A DNA stretch of 64,000 bases, taken from the NCBI GenBank assembly GCA_019914995.1, contig CM034127.1:868001-932000 (forward strand), given 5' to 3'. This document shows, one piece after another, positions 22,920-35,697 of this stretch (position 1 is its first letter; every line of letters starts with the position of its first letter). This stretch comes from Acanthochlamys bracteata (Eukaryota; Streptophyta; Magnoliopsida; Pandanales; Velloziaceae). A program made the translations under genes and the position numbers. The notes under the pieces were generated by a model. The model was given only the letters and a program-made list of their open reading frames with translations. It was not told the origin of the DNA and made no database searches.

Positions 22920-23640
22920 CGTCCCTGTAACGCTGTGAATAGTTGAGCCAAATCCATGGGCTCTCTCACTCAATCGCCACTTTCTCTCTGGACAGAGGAG
23001 AAGCATAGCTTTACATTAATAAAGAGGCTCTGGCAAAGATTAAAGATTTAAAACCATTCCGGTATATCAATCTATTGGCGATTCGATCGCTTGTATTTGA
23101 TAAAAGAGAGGATCGATAGAAGGAAAGGGAAATAAAGCACCAGTGAGAGGATTGAAGAGCAAGAGTTAAGACGGCCATTAAGCAGGCCACCAAACCTTAT
23201 TTCGCGTCCATAGGTAAAAGTTTACGGGTACCCAAAGTAGACTGTGGATACGCTCACTGTGCAGAGCCAGAGGGTATTCCGGGATGCGTAGACATTGGCG
23301 AGAGAAAAACATCATTCGTAGCGGTGACGGTAGTAAAGGCATGCGTCTGGCACGAAGCTCCGACGCCACAGTGTACCAAAAGCGGCATACGATGGCAGCT
23401 CAAAAGAAGCTTGGACCAGGAAGCTTTGATAAGATGAGATTAACAGCATCATCGGTGAGAAGAGACCAGTCGTGACAGTAACTTTCTTTCTTGCCCATTC
23501 TCTGTCACAGCCAAAGGGCATTCGAGGTTGATTGCTAATGAGTCGAACACCTGGTAGGCGAACGAATCAGGAAGGAGTCGAGAAGTATGACATAACGAGT
23601 TGTAGATTGAAGAAGATAATGAGTTGAACTCTGTAGCGGT
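22920..23640 (-). repeat. GC-richer low-copy dispersed sequence, related to 40880-42170
   Basis: This stretch is close to balanced in GC while its flanks are below about 25%. Read on the minus strand, it contains ACCGTCACCGCTACGAATGA near 23330 and ATCCTCTCACTGGTGCTTTA near 23135. Both recur on the + strand at 40897 and 42128 with few changes and in the same order. Short frames are open on both strands but none resembles a known protein. It is probably a remnant of a repeat or of a gene-derived transcript leader. Confidence 0.4.
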
Positions 23641-23644
23641 TTGA

Positions 23645-24345
23645 CCGAGGGAACGTTTGGAGTAACTTTGAAATATAATTTTTTTAAAATAAAAAATATT
23701 TTTATATTTAAGAAATGAGTTTTTATTAAAAAATTAAAAATAATGTATAATAAAAAAATTATTATGTAAAATTTTTTAAATTTTTAAATAAAATTTTTAT
23801 ATTTATAAAAACATAAATTAAAAATTAAAAATTTATTTTATAATAAGCAATATAAAAAACTTTCGAAATGTTTCGTTTAATTTCATTAATATTTTAATAA
23901 TTTTTTTATAATACTTATTTAATAACTAATTCATTTCATAAGATTTTATTATTTATTATTTTTTTATTTTAAATAAAATAAAAATGTTTATTATTCCTAA
24001 ATAGCCCCCCAGAGCTCGGAGAAGTGTAATTTGGTCAATATCCCAAATCTCCGTTGATAAAAAAAATAACCATCATTTTTCCGACAAGAGATTTAACAGA
24101 GAAACCTCTTGAACTCCGTCGGATAGCATGAGAATTCTTTCTTAGGGAATTCGGCTTTGTTAATTTGTTGAATTGAATTTAACATATCAAATTCTGGTAA
24201 ATTTATTTATATACCAAATTTACGCTTGTGAGCCGTAGAACTGTAACTTGTAAAAGTACCGCTAGGTGTTCATTCAAATAAACAAGGATCATTATGTAAT
24301 CTTAAACGCTTGTCGCCCGTTTTTTAAATTTAAATTCTAGAAGAA
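23645..24345. other. Intergenic, AT-rich repeats
   Basis: Two degenerate AT-rich family copies (about 23645-23880 and 23860-24005), then unremarkable sequence up to the promoter of the next gene. Confidence 0.4.
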
Positions 24346-24350
24346 TCGTT

Positions 24351-24358
24351 TATATATA
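24351..24358 (+). promoter_or_regulatory. TATA box of the small membrane protein gene
   Basis: TATATATA lies 120 nt before the ATG at 24478. A CT-rich leader follows at 24430-24450. Confidence 0.55.
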
Positions 24359-24477
24359 CCCCATCCTGGCAATATCAGCTCGTCACTTCACTCTCTCATT
24401 TCTACTCTCTCCAGTTGTTTCTTTTCGTTCTCTCTCTCTATCTCTCTCTCTTTTGTTTGCTAATTGAGCAAGCAAGC

Positions 24478-25106
24478 ATGCAGAGGCAATCATTCGGTTC
24501 TCCGGTGGCGAAGCAGAAAGCAATTGCCGGCGGTGGAGGAGAAGAGAAGTGGAGGAAAGTGGCGGAGAAGGAATCGAAGCCACAGCTGTCGTCGCAGCTG
24601 GTTTCAGCGGGAACGTATCGATCAATTCACTTGATTCCTCTTCTAACCTTCCTCTGCTTCGTTGTTCTCTACCTCTGCTCTCACGACCCTTCCGTCTCCG
24701 GTGAGAAAAATCTCTCCGTCTCTATAAATTCTCTCTCAAATAATGTGAAAGGTTTCTATTGTTTCTCTGATCGTTGGTTGTTATAAGTTTTACAGATTCG
24801 CAGAGCATCGGAGCAAGCGTTGACGGCGACCAGGTTCTGGATACCCAAGGTAAATCAATTAATGACATTAATCTCGGCCCAAATTTGCTTCGATTTCTGT
24901 GATCAAAGCTGCTTCGAAACACTCTGCTGTTTATTTCTCTTTTCTCGATTCAGTTCTCTATAGTTTAAGTTTTGATTTCAGTAGAATTCGCTGATTTCTC
25001 TGCAGTTGTTTCAAGCTCCGGTGGAAGATGGATTGCAGCGGTAGCTGAAGGAAGCGACGGCGCCGATACGGTGCTCCGCGGTAACAGGAAGCTTCGGATC
25101 CTTTAA
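24478..25106 (+). CDS. Small single-pass membrane protein, uncharacterised plant family
   Basis: Three coding exons: 24478-24700, 24796-24849 and 25006-25106 (stop TAA 25104-25106). All junctions are GT-AG and split after the first base of a codon. The product is 125 residues. It starts MQRQSFGSPVAKQK, followed by a glycine-rich and charged segment. One membrane segment at about residues 50-68 (HLIPLLTFLCFVVLYLC) is preceded by RSI and followed by SHDPS. The positive residues before the segment suggest a cytosolic N-terminus (type II). The end is short and basic (VLRGNRKLRIL). The IHLIPxLTxxCFxxLYLxSHDPS core is conserved in small plant proteins that I know only as predicted transmembrane proteins. 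No function can be assigned. Confidence 0.7.
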
Positions 25107-27571
25107 AGCTCTGTTAGGTAAACACTTGTTCAGCTCTGCAAGCTCGAATACCAACCCCATGGAGCTCGGTAGGTGTAGAGGTTTCCAGCAATGTTTTGGT
25201 ATGAAGAATTTGGGTTGACATTTATTTCTCAACGGCGACAGATATGGATTTAAATTTCTCTTAATATTTTTTCTGTCGAATTTTTTGGGATCGCTGTTCA
25301 TAATCGACAGTTACTTCGTTTTTCTCTTTCGTTTAAGGAATTGTGGCAATTTTGCATTTAGATCTTTCCAATTGTTAATTTGTGCAGCTTAGAAACATTC
25401 TTATCGTTGTTCTTCATTTCCTCAGGAAATTCTAGTTACCTGAAAAATCTGGTTTTATGGTCAACTTTCTCTTTGTTACTTCGCGATGAATTTTCCTTTT
25501 GTGATGAATTCTTTATTTATTTATTTTTGGCGATGAATTTTACTTTTTGGTTTCTTGTATTCTTTATGCTTTGAAATTTCAGTGACTACCGTTGAGGTAT
25601 TTCCGTATTTGTGCTAATTTCTACCGGCGTCGTGCTGCGGTCCAGGCTTTGACAAACTAGATCCAACTGTCCTCTGACAGTGCTAGTAAAAAAACTTTCA
25701 TAACTTTCGTAAACATTAATAAAGAGATGAGCTCAAAATTCGAGAACCAGTTGTGTATTCATTTATTTGTTATCTTCTTTTCCTAATCTTTTATTGTTGG
25801 ATTTTGAGCTTCATATTCTATTGTTTCAGTTTCCTACATTGAAAATTATACAACGGCTAATTTGTTCCGGAAATGTCACAAACAAAAACTCTGTTCAGTT
25901 TTGACGGAACGGTGTTGCGACGTTATTTTAGCTTCGAGAAAGTGCCGAATTGTGTCAGGTTGAGCGAGGTAACTTAAATTTGTTTGATTTTGCAATTGCT
26001 TCTCAGCGATCCACATCAAAGGTAGCTGGCTTAGGGAGGTAGAATCATCATTGGTGTCACTTGGCTCTTTTAAATCTGAGCGAGGAGTGGAGTTTGGATT
26101 AAAATTAGAATTCTAAATACTATGAAGTAAAAATTAAAATTAAAATTAAATAAAAATTAAATTTAGTATGAAATAAAATTAAAATTTGAATCGAAATAAA
26201 TAAATATTTAGAATTTAAATTTTGAAGAAAGAGAATAAAGTTTTTACAATTAAAATCTGCATTTAGAGTTGTTATGATCATAATACTTGGGGTATATTTG
26301 GCATCACTTTCAACTCTTTCAATTCTTCTATTTTATATTTGTATTTTAATAAAATTTTTATAATATTCTATAGATTTATTTATAATTTAGAGAATATAAA
26401 ATTATATAAGATCTTATTAATATTTAATTTTATTAATTTTTAAAAATAAAAAATAAAACTTATTTTTAAAATATAATAAAAAAACTTTTAAAAAAAATTA
26501 TTTAATAAGTATTTCCAAGACACGCTTAGAATATATGGAACGAAATATGATATGATGGTATTGATGACAAATCATGAGAGCGGACCTCAATAATTGAAGG
26601 CTTTTATTTTCAGGGAATGAATAAGCTGAGTTATGAAAGCAAACGTTCTTCATTGAGCAGCTTCCATCAATACCTATCATGATGCACTTTACCAACTACC
26701 GCTTCATAAAAAGTTAAGTCTGTCCATTGGAGACGGTGGCCAAATTATGAATGATGAAGAAGATAATTTTGCTCTGTGCTTCAAGTGGATTACTTCATGT
26801 ACGTGCCACTAAAATACAAATCTGTGAAACATTTTGATGATATATGTTATGGGCACAATCCGTCGAGTTTCTAAAGGAACTTTCTCCCAGATGGCTTTTA
26901 GCTTCTCTATGATTTGAATGAAAAGTAACTGTTTTTGTATACTACTGCACTCGCACCTCAGTGGATTTGTTCAAATTTTGGCATGCACTTTACAGTAATA
27001 ATGAAAAACAGTTTATGGAAGGAAGAATTCGTATTACCAAAAACAAGTATGTGTAAATGGGTTTGTAACGTCTCTTGGTTCTATCGTATGACAAAAATGA
27101 ACAGAAAAGGAATACCTTTCATCTTTCATGAAAGCTATAATACATAAACAGCTGAACAGTTTTGTGTGGATATCTAAACAAAGTTAACTATCATTAAGCC
27201 TGATAAAATAATCTTGGTTGAACGGTTGCTTAAGTAGACAAAAAACAGAAAGAAGATGCCAAATAACTTTCTTAACCGAAACGGAAGAAAGGTTCTGGAT
27301 AAACCATAATGCTGAGGGCATCGCTCCTACAACATTATTTAAGAATGCACATTAACCATAGCCAACATTGAGGAATCAACACAGCACATCACTCATACAC
27401 TAAACCACCAATACGTCCTCCATCACACACTAAAGCACATAAATATACAGATTACAACACTTAATCGATAGATCTCAATATGACACTCACTTCATACGAA
27501 TTCAAAGTCTTAAGTTCTACCCCTAAGTTATATGAACCCTACAGATTTAGATTACAGTGACCAAAAATGGT
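25107..27571. other. Intergenic, no gene recognised
   Basis: The 3' UTR of the small membrane protein gene probably covers the first few hundred bases. An AT-rich family copy spans about 26290-26525. From 26530 to 27470 the sequence is less AT-rich, but I see no family-like coding exon. Its right edge is the 3' UTR of the minus-strand BPA1-like gene. Confidence 0.4.
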
Positions 27572-30388
27572 TTAGAGGATCAAACCTTGAGCAGGTGGTG
27601 GCATTTTTGAGCGTTGTTCACTGGGTGCAGAAGGTTCAGATAAGTGTACTTCTGACAGGTTCTCCTCCGATCCCTTCTTCTGCACTTCCTCAGCAACAAC
27701 TTTTTCCTTTGTTTTTGATCCCACATCAGATGCAGCTTTCGTGACCTTATTGAAGGCTCCTGTCACCCATGATACCCCAGTGAGCACATGCTTATTCTTC
27801 ATCAGGGCTGACCCAGCAGTGCTGACCGTCTGCTCGGCAGCACTCAAGGCTGATTTAGTCTTCTCAGATACCTGGAATCTCTGGTCCATTTCTTTGACTT
27901 TCTCATTGACAGCTGAAGCACCTGTGCTTATCTTCTCACTCAGACCTATTTTCTTGTCCAAAGATACCACCTTCGCTGTGGCAGTGGAGGTAAACTGGTG
28001 CTTCTCATCAAAAGTCCTTGCTTTGTTAACTGCATCCTTCCCTAGGACGAAGCCCTTGGCAAGCATGGTGGTTACAACATCTTCTGCTTTCTGGACAGCA
28101 GATTCAGCGCCGCCAGCAGGTTTGGCATCTCTAGACTGCAAAAGGAATTTGGGAGATTCTGTCAACTATAAGTTATTTGGAGTCAGTAAAACAAAAAAAT
28201 AACAGAAAAATGTATGTGTGGCTGACCGTTGGAGCAGTAGAAATAGCAGCAGGGGGTAGCTGGTAATCAGGAGCTGGTGTGATAATAACAGACAGATCAA
28301 CTATGGTTGCACCCTGCAAAGGATATACGAATTGGCTATAAAAAGAGCATTTAAAATAACAGCTGAAAATGAAACAACAGCTTCTATTAGATGTGCACAT
28401 CATTTTGCAAAGCTCAGGCATTGAATAACAAAATGCTGACACTTGTAAGGCTAGAACAAAACTAACATGATTATTAACAGGTCCTTCGTCTTCTATCTGT
28501 ACACAACTACAATATACAAGTAAGACCTATGCTTTCATCATCTTGCAGTGAAGGATAAGGGAAAAATACACAACTTTAACAGTTAAAGGAAATTAACAAT
28601 TCATATAAATGCTTTCAAGCACTCTATAGCTAAAAGAGGAAGGTCAAGTACTAGTACTGGTATAATGCAAACAGAGTTGTGTCTAATAAACAAGAATTAG
28701 ATAAAATCTATGCAGTAAAAATTTTGCATAGACAATTGGAAATTCTATATTCGATACAAAATATATACAGTTTGCTTCAAGGTTGTAAGCAACCTAGATC
28801 TTGCCCATTCCGGACTACCTTATTTTTGGAAATTCTACTAATTTCTTAACTTAAAAAATATACCTTCTCCTTGAGATAGATTAGACAGTATGAGATTTAT
28901 GCAATGACGAGACAGTAGATCAAGCCTTGTCTGCTTTTCTCTATTTTCAAAATACTCGTGTAAAAATGATGTAATTCATATATTGGTAATTCATAAAAGT
29001 AGGTAATCTTTAGACTCAAGAAAAGCCATTTCAGGATACTTACAGAAAGAAGAAGTGCGGTCTCAGCTCCTTGTGAATCTTTAAAGGTGACATATGCAGT
29101 TTGAGACCACTCATCCCCACTGTAAAACGTAAATAAAGACATCAATTCACAAATTATAGAAGAACAAGAAATTTATTAAAAAAAAAAGCAAATAGAAAAG
29201 GAAACGAATGTAAAATTGTCTATTTCCCTATTCAAGTCAAATAACAAACCTTTGCATCTCTACATATTCAATATCCCCTGAGAAAGAAAAGAATTCCCTG
29301 ATATCTTGCACTGTTGCACCAAGTGAGACATTGCTGACTTTTACCGTCTTCACCTGCCAAACAAAAAAAAAAACAAAAAGAGTTACACCCAAAATGCTAG
29401 TAGGCAGTAGCAATTCCTAGTAGTACCATCACAACGGAGATTAGATAATAACCGGTCCTCAACCAAATAAAGCTATCACAACATAACATACAATATCATT
29501 ATCTTACAAAACTACAATAAGGGAATTGTCACAATTAGTGCATGATCATACAAGCTTAAAATGGCCATATAGTTCTTTCTTTAATATTGCTAGTGTATGT
29601 AATTTCTATACTTGTATTAGTTTCTGTAGCATATAGCTATGACAATAACAAAGACAATCGACCGAAAGAAAGCAACTATAACACCACTGACTAAAATGGT
29701 TAAGTTCCGTATACCACCTGATAAAAATTGACAATATCAAGACCCGAGCACTAAGAGGTTTCAACTACATAATTCCACTCATGCCATCATACTTTACCAC
29801 AGCTTTAGTAGGTGTGTCGGACTAATGATTACAATGAGAATATTCAAAAACTTAAATATATCCGTCAGGAAATGACAAGCCAATCCAAAATAACTGAAAT
29901 AGATCCAGATTTAACAACTAAAATACTATTCAACAGTATAGAATCTCTATTCAGTTGGATATGCTAAACATATTTCCTTGTGTATTAACATATCATAAAG
30001 TAGGGTTTTATAATCCATAGCAGGGAACATTCCTCTCCCCTTCATTCCATAAATTCTCAGGCACCTAAAATCCCAAAGAAAGTTATTCTGCCGCAGTTAT
30101 AACTATATAAATCTCAAATCAATCCCGTGTCACCCAATAACATTAAACCCTTAACTCTGTAGTTTTATTTCTAACTTCTTCAATTTTAAACAATTTCTCA
30201 CTAATTAACGAAAAATCAAAACTCAAATTCGATAACCCATACAAACTAGATCGGAAGTTGATAGCCTACTTCAATCATCAAACTCTCGTTTCTTCAAGTA
30301 AAATCAAACAAACCAAAATCTCAACCAGATCAATCAATCAATCAATCTGTCGAAGCTGATTACGAGATAAAACTTTGCTTACAGACAT
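27572..30388 (-). CDS. BPA1-like RRM protein (binding partner of ACD11 family)
   Basis: Five coding exons on the minus strand: 30388-30383 (only ATG TCT), 29353-29250, 29119-29044, 28313-28227 and 28135-27572 (stop TAA). The phases close to 278 residues. An RRM occupies about residues 3-75: VKTVKVSNVSLGATVQDIRE, then SGDIEYVEMQ, then the RNP1-like strand TAYVTFKDSQGAETALLL. A proline/alanine linker follows. The C-terminal half is alanine/lysine-rich and helical (QKAEDVVTTMLAKGFVLGKD, then repeated EKI/EKVKEMD heptads, then ALMKNKHVLTGVSWVTGAF). This layout is typical of BPA1 and the BPL proteins, which bind the ceramide-1-phosphate transfer protein ACD11 and act in cell-death and immunity control in Arabidopsis. 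The two-codon first exon in front of a 1-kb intron is unusual but supported by the splice sites and by the N-terminus of the family. Confidence 0.88.
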
Positions 30389-30524
30389 CGCCGGAAAGTA
30401 AAATCAAACGCGATCAGAGTAGATCGAAGCAACGATTTTCGTTGTCCTTCTCTGAATCAACAGAGCAGAAGAAGATCTGAATTAAAAAAGGAAAAAGTTT
30501 CAAAATGAACCTTTGACGAAGATG

Positions 30525-30532
30525 TATTTATA
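30525..30532 (-). promoter_or_regulatory. TATA box of the BPA1-like gene
   Basis: On the minus strand TATAAATA lies about 137 nt before the ATG, in a good position for the core promoter. Confidence 0.6.
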
Positions 30533-30649
30533 CAGCGTCCGTGTGAGAGAACGGACTCCGTGAGAGATCAGTATGCAACTCTATACCAATCCCTAATGAA
30601 GACGAAAAAAAAAAATTGTGGGTCCCAACAAAAGAAGCGTCGTCCACTA

Positions 30650-31130
30650 TATCTGTATTTTCTAGTATATTTTATTTAATTTTAATAATATAAATTTTTA
30701 TTACGTAATTTTTTAAAATTTTAAATAAATTTTATAAAATATAAAAAAATATATTGTAATTAAAAAATTAAAAAAAATAAAAAAAGTCTTTAATTCCTGG
30801 GGCATTCATGTAATATTACAAAAACAGTCGAGCTGCTGCCACGCATGGAAATAGCAGCACCTGGTTTAAACACGCAGCCAGTCCTGTACTTGAGAACGCG
30901 TTAAGGAACCCGGTTGGGACCCTCTCCAGTTAGAATAAAGTGCGGGGGCCTCTCAAAATCCCGTGCTCTCTTTTGTTAAACCGAGGATTTTTTTTTTTGC
31001 GGTGTTTTAATTTGCTTAAATTCCTTAAAATTAAACTCCGCAAATAAAATACATAAAAATTTCATTTTGAAATAAATTAAATTAAAGAGGTGAAATAAAT
31101 TAAAATCTGTTAGAAAAAAGTTTTTGTAAT
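30650..31130. other. Upstream region of the BPA1-like gene
   Basis: An AT-rich family copy at about 30655-30790 is followed by a less AT-rich stretch (30820-30975) with no open frame of note. Confidence 0.35.
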
Positions 31131-31133
31131 TTT

Positions 31134-31370
31134 TTACCGAGGAAGTTGTTCTTGGATGGTGAAATCATTGCTACCGGTTACCGGATCCCGATTACGTGGC
31201 AGTCTAGCTTGGTCGGAACCAGATGGAAAGGTGAGGACCCACCTGTCTGGGGCCCACTCCACGTGGGCCTGCTGATGATTCAAAAGCCCTTCACGAAATT
31301 TCTTATCCAAAAGAAACACGGCATCGAAAATTGGAGCGTGTTTCTTGACAACAAACGCTGAAGATTAAGG
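31134..31370. promoter_or_regulatory. GC-richer island with G-box motifs
   Basis: A compact island of balanced GC holds ACGTGGC at 31194-31200 and CCACGTGGG with a perfect CACGTG at 31260-31265. G-box/ABRE cores are bound by plant bZIP and bHLH factors. It lies about 800 bp upstream of the BPA1-like start. Both strands are open for 60-70 codons, as is common in GC-richer DNA, and neither product is recognisable. Its use as a promoter or enhancer is an inference. Confidence 0.3.
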
Positions 31371-34330
31371 AGATTTTCAGAATACTTATTAAAAAAGACT
31401 TTCTAAAAATCTTTTTTAGATATATTAATTTTTAAATATTTAAATAAATAAAAATTATATATATAGTTATTTTATAAAATATATTTTATTTGTATTTTTC
31501 AAATTTTTAAAAAATATTTTAAAAAAACCATGCATAATTTTTTTTTTTAAAAAAAAAATTAGTAGAATTGATAAGTAATTTCAAACATGTCCTAACATTG
31601 GATATGCAATACAAGATTGAAGCAGCACAAAAGTCTAGCATATAAGTTAACTATGCACGGTTTCTTCGGTTAGCATTTAGATAGGAAACCTACATTATTT
31701 GTTCTGGAGGACTGGGAAAGCCTAAAAGCTGATCAAAAAAATTTAGCCTTCTTCGCAGTGGTAATTCACACTTCAGGTTTCCCTCTAACCTCACCTACGA
31801 GGAGAGTATTTGGAATTACTTTTCTCACTTTTTTATAAAATATTTTTTAATTTTATATAATATCGTATAGAAATTATTTCAAAATTCAAAAAAAAATTCT
31901 GCATAATAAAATTTATTATTATTTATTTTTTAGATAAAAAATAAATTTTATTTTTTGAAATAGAAAAAAAAATACGTTCAGTCCTAAAAAATTCATTGGA
32001 AAAACACTTCTAAATGACTCTGAATAAATGCATGACTTAGGGGGTGTTTATTTTGATATTAAGTCAATTTTTGAAAATGAGTTTGTAAAAATAAATTAAA
32101 AATATTTAATAAAAATAGGTTTTTATATTTATTTAGTATCAAAAAGTGAGTTTTAAAATTAAAATTTGAAATAATATTTTGTCAAATTTTTTTAAATAAA
32201 TTTTATGTTTATTTTTATGTAAAAATGAGTTTAAAAAAATTGAGTTTGGTGGGTGAGTTGGTAAACAAGACCTTATTTAAATTGTCAGTTTAAAGAATAA
32301 GAGTAACTTAAAACCATAATCAAGGAACAAATAAGTAGACTTCCTACTGCATTAGTTAAAAGGTTGTAAGACCAAGGTAAACAAAATGTTTCATGATTCT
32401 AGTCTATTGTGATTTGTGACACTATGTAGAGACTCCACAAAAATAAGTTGACCAGTTATTTATTGCAAGTTCATCAAACATTTAGGCCTAAATTGGTTCA
32501 AGTCTGACTAGTATGGACTTGGATGCAATGAGCACTAGACCAAAATATAAATAGGCAGCCACATTCCCTTCGTAAATACAATATTGTCTCTGTCATGCTG
32601 CAAACAATGATCAGATTGCATAATCAAGAATCTCCTTGTTAACCAACCAAAGATGTAGCTGACTGTCTACACTTGAGAGGGAATGGGACCCGAACTAAAG
32701 ACCCAAACTGAAAATGTTTTGGTTCTAACTGTTTCTCAGTTCAGCTCAAACCTGAAATCAGCCCACATCTAGCGATTGAATTTCTACTTCGAGAATTGAG
32801 AATAAGATCAAACTAAACATCTTCTTCCTTCTTACTCCAATAATTTCGTCTCACACTTCAAAAAATAGAGTTTCTAACTTTGCCCGAAATTATACAAAAA
32901 GCAAAATAATATATAACAGATAATATTTGTCACGGACCTAAAATCTTATCTTGATCCAGTGCGATATTTAGTCACACCTCTTGTGGCTAAGTTAGTCTTT
33001 TTATCCAAAAGAACTATAAAAAATAGCTAAGAAAACTCGAATGGTTTTGAGAACCACCTGAAGAGAGAGAACTTTCGAAAAAAAGTTGTATTGATTTGTT
33101 TGAATACAACTCTTGTTTCAATTTTTTGATGATCCAAATAGAGACATTGCCTTCATAATTATAGCTCCTCTGCCTTCTAAATGGACGATGGATATTGTTT
33201 TAATCGAACGGTGGAGAATACATGATCCGAAAAATTTTAAAATAATTTTTTTTATAAAAGTTTCTACTTTTCTAGAGTATTCTCTAATATACTCTGAATT
33301 TATGCCGACTATATTATATTCAGAGTAATTTATCATACTCTATATTTGACTTATGTACAAAATATTTTACCTAAGTAAAAAATATTTTATCAAGGTAATT
33401 TGGATGAGAAAAAAAACTAAAATAGTCATTCCGTTACATATTAGTTAGGCTCAATTAGGAACGTTGAGGTCTAGGTAATATTCAAACACTGGTGGTGTGT
33501 CCCCACTGCATGACCAGGAATTTGCTCAACCATGTACCACTTCATTATAATTTCAGACATCTTACGATTGGAACACCATCATAAGACAATTTTCAAATCT
33601 TACATACAGACATCCAGAATATGCTACACTTCTGCTAATATCATCTAAGCAAAATCTTTCCTGACAAACCTAATCAACTAAGCTTCCTCCTAAATCAACT
33701 TTATATTTCATATTTCTGCTTCAGCACGCAAAAATGATTTTTCCACCATTACACCTACAATTTCTTATGGCTCTTGTGTAGCTGAATTTACCAATAATGA
33801 GATCCCAGATGTGTTCTTGCTGTTCTTTAGTCACCAAAGACCATATGACAGTCCTCAATATGAATATTACTAGACTATGTTGCAGCAGCTATAAAATTAC
33901 AAGTAATGCATATATCTTCTGCTCCCAAATTGTATAGTTAGTTCGCCCAACTCCAATACTTGGCGATCACTCATAAACTGACTGCATTATAACAAGATTG
34001 AGAGCACATAGTCTTCTACTCCTAAAATTTCAACCAGTGGATGCCACAGTCCACTAAATCTTTAACTAGAGCAACTTCATCGAGCTTTATTAGCGCAGAA
34101 ATAAGAATCACCAAGCAAATGCTACCATAAGCAGTGAAGTAAGCTCACAATTTATAATATTAACATTAGATGACAGATCATTCACAAAAAATGTGTAATC
34201 AACAAATTTAATGACTATATGAAACAATAAGTCAATTCAACCTCTGAGGGAAAAGATTTCCTAATACACTTATAATATAACTTATAGTAAAACTAAAACA
34301 TACACATTATCAGAACATAAATCACTAATG
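31371..34330. other. Intergenic, AT-rich repeats, no gene recognised
   Basis: AT-rich family copies lie at about 31380-31590 and 31800-32030, and a TGTTTATTTTGA-type element at about 32040-32280. The 32920-33340 segment looks like a degraded LTR fragment with short inverted repeats but has no clean ends. 33430-34330 shows nothing definite. Confidence 0.35.
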
Positions 34331-34344
34331 CAATAAGAAAATTG

Positions 34345-34366
34345 CACCTGATTTCGAAATCAGGTG
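34345..34366. repeat. Perfect 22-bp palindrome
   Basis: CACCTGATTT CGAAATCAGGTG reads the same on both strands without a spacer. It sits at the edge of a GC-richer patch (34345-34690) that also contains splice-like signals on the minus strand. Confidence 0.8.
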
Positions 34367-35690
34367 AATCTGCGAACGCGGACCAGTGAGCATGTCTAAT
34401 GACTTCACTTCTTTGTGGAGCGCCGCCTTCAACTCTGCTTTCAGTACTACTCAAAACACAATTTTATAATAAATTTGAAATTAACTCGAAATTGTTAGAT
34501 GTTTCAAGTAAAAGAAAAGGAAAAGAGATGTTTACCAGAAAGCTTCGTCCTTGCGATCGTGCGCTAAGATTATATCAGTCAGGAAGTGGTAGGGGCCGTC
34601 GTCGCCCGGCAAGGTGCAGATTGAGCGCCGGCGAGCTCATGGCTGTCGATCGCCGGTTTTTTATTTTGGTTTTGGTAACTGATTGACACGAGCTAGTTAT
34701 TATAAATAAATTTTCAATTTTAGTTTTTCTCATTCCCTAATTTAGAGGATCGGGCCACCAATATTTCTGTATTGCATATTAGGTCTCTTGAACAGAAGTT
34801 CGGTGATGTTTGGTATGTTAAATTCTTTTTTATTTTACGATTTTTAATCAATTTTTAGATATTATTTAAAAAAATATAAAATTTTATATTTAAAATTTAT
34901 TATTATTAATTTTGAAGTAAAAAAATAGAATTTATTTTAATATTTTTTAAAATATTTTTTGTTTAAAATTTTTTTTAAACAATACTTTCAAACATCTTAC
35001 ACTATCATAACGGAAGATGGAGTGGAGCCATGATAAAAGAAAATGCAGATCCTGATGATAGGCATATCAGATGCATCACAGAGCATTTCTGAACACAGCT
35101 AAGTACTAAACAGACGAGAAGGACTTTTTTAGAAGCATTTGGTTCTGCATTGCAAGTTCCGGGGACGTTAGAAAATACTTATAAATAAAATTTTTCTAAA
35201 ATAAAAATATTTTTAAAAATACTTTAAAAAATAAGCATAACTTATTTTATAATAATAAAATAATACATAATATAATTTTAAATGTTTTCTAAATTTTAAA
35301 TAAATTTTATAAAAACATTATAAAAATTTATGGAAAATGTAAATAAAAAAATAAACTAATAAGTAATTGAAAAACAATGTCAAACGTCCCCTCCATGTAA
35401 TGCTCACGGCAAATCGTTCATTATGCCATTTGGGAAACAAATTTCCTATGAGAAGAGCGAAGAATTACATAGTCCGTGCAAGACCATCCACAACATCAAT
35501 TGTACATCCTAGACTTAAGCACATAGCAATAACTATACATACTTCCTAGTAAGACCAGCTGATTAAGGTGACAGAACCTGAAAGGCAAAACAATCAGATC
35601 CAAATTCTCACCATGCATTTGCAAGGAACACAATGAGAAGTTCTGTGATTTTACAATCTATGATGATCCTGGAACAACCGGTTCATAAGA
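34367..35690. other. Spacer downstream of the HSFA1 gene
   Basis: 34370-34690 is GC-richer and might be a minus-strand transcript leader: an exon ending near 34530 with a GTAAAC donor, then a second near 34430-34345. No frame joins cleanly from an ATG. AT-rich family copies lie at about 34800-35000 and 35150-35390. 35540-35697 is probably 3' UTR of the heat shock factor gene. Confidence 0.3.
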
Positions 35691-35697
35691 TGCAAGA

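Noticed and set aside
22920-23640. Possible mitochondrial DNA insertion (NUMT), because of the GC content
   Set aside because: No mitochondrial gene or known sequence could be recognised, and the related copy at 40880-42170 points to a nuclear dispersed repeat.
27741-28202. A 153-codon open frame on the + strand
   Set aside because: It is the exact antisense of the helical last exon of the BPA1-like gene. The minus-strand frame has family similarity and consistent splicing; this one has none.
31134-31361. Small genes on both strands of the G-box island
   Set aside because: Open frames of 60-70 codons are expected by chance in GC-richer DNA. There are no splice partners and no similarity.
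33113-33336. Facing 71-72 codon frames on opposite strands
   Set aside because: They are mirror images over an imperfect inverted repeat in a degraded, LTR-like segment. No protein similarity.
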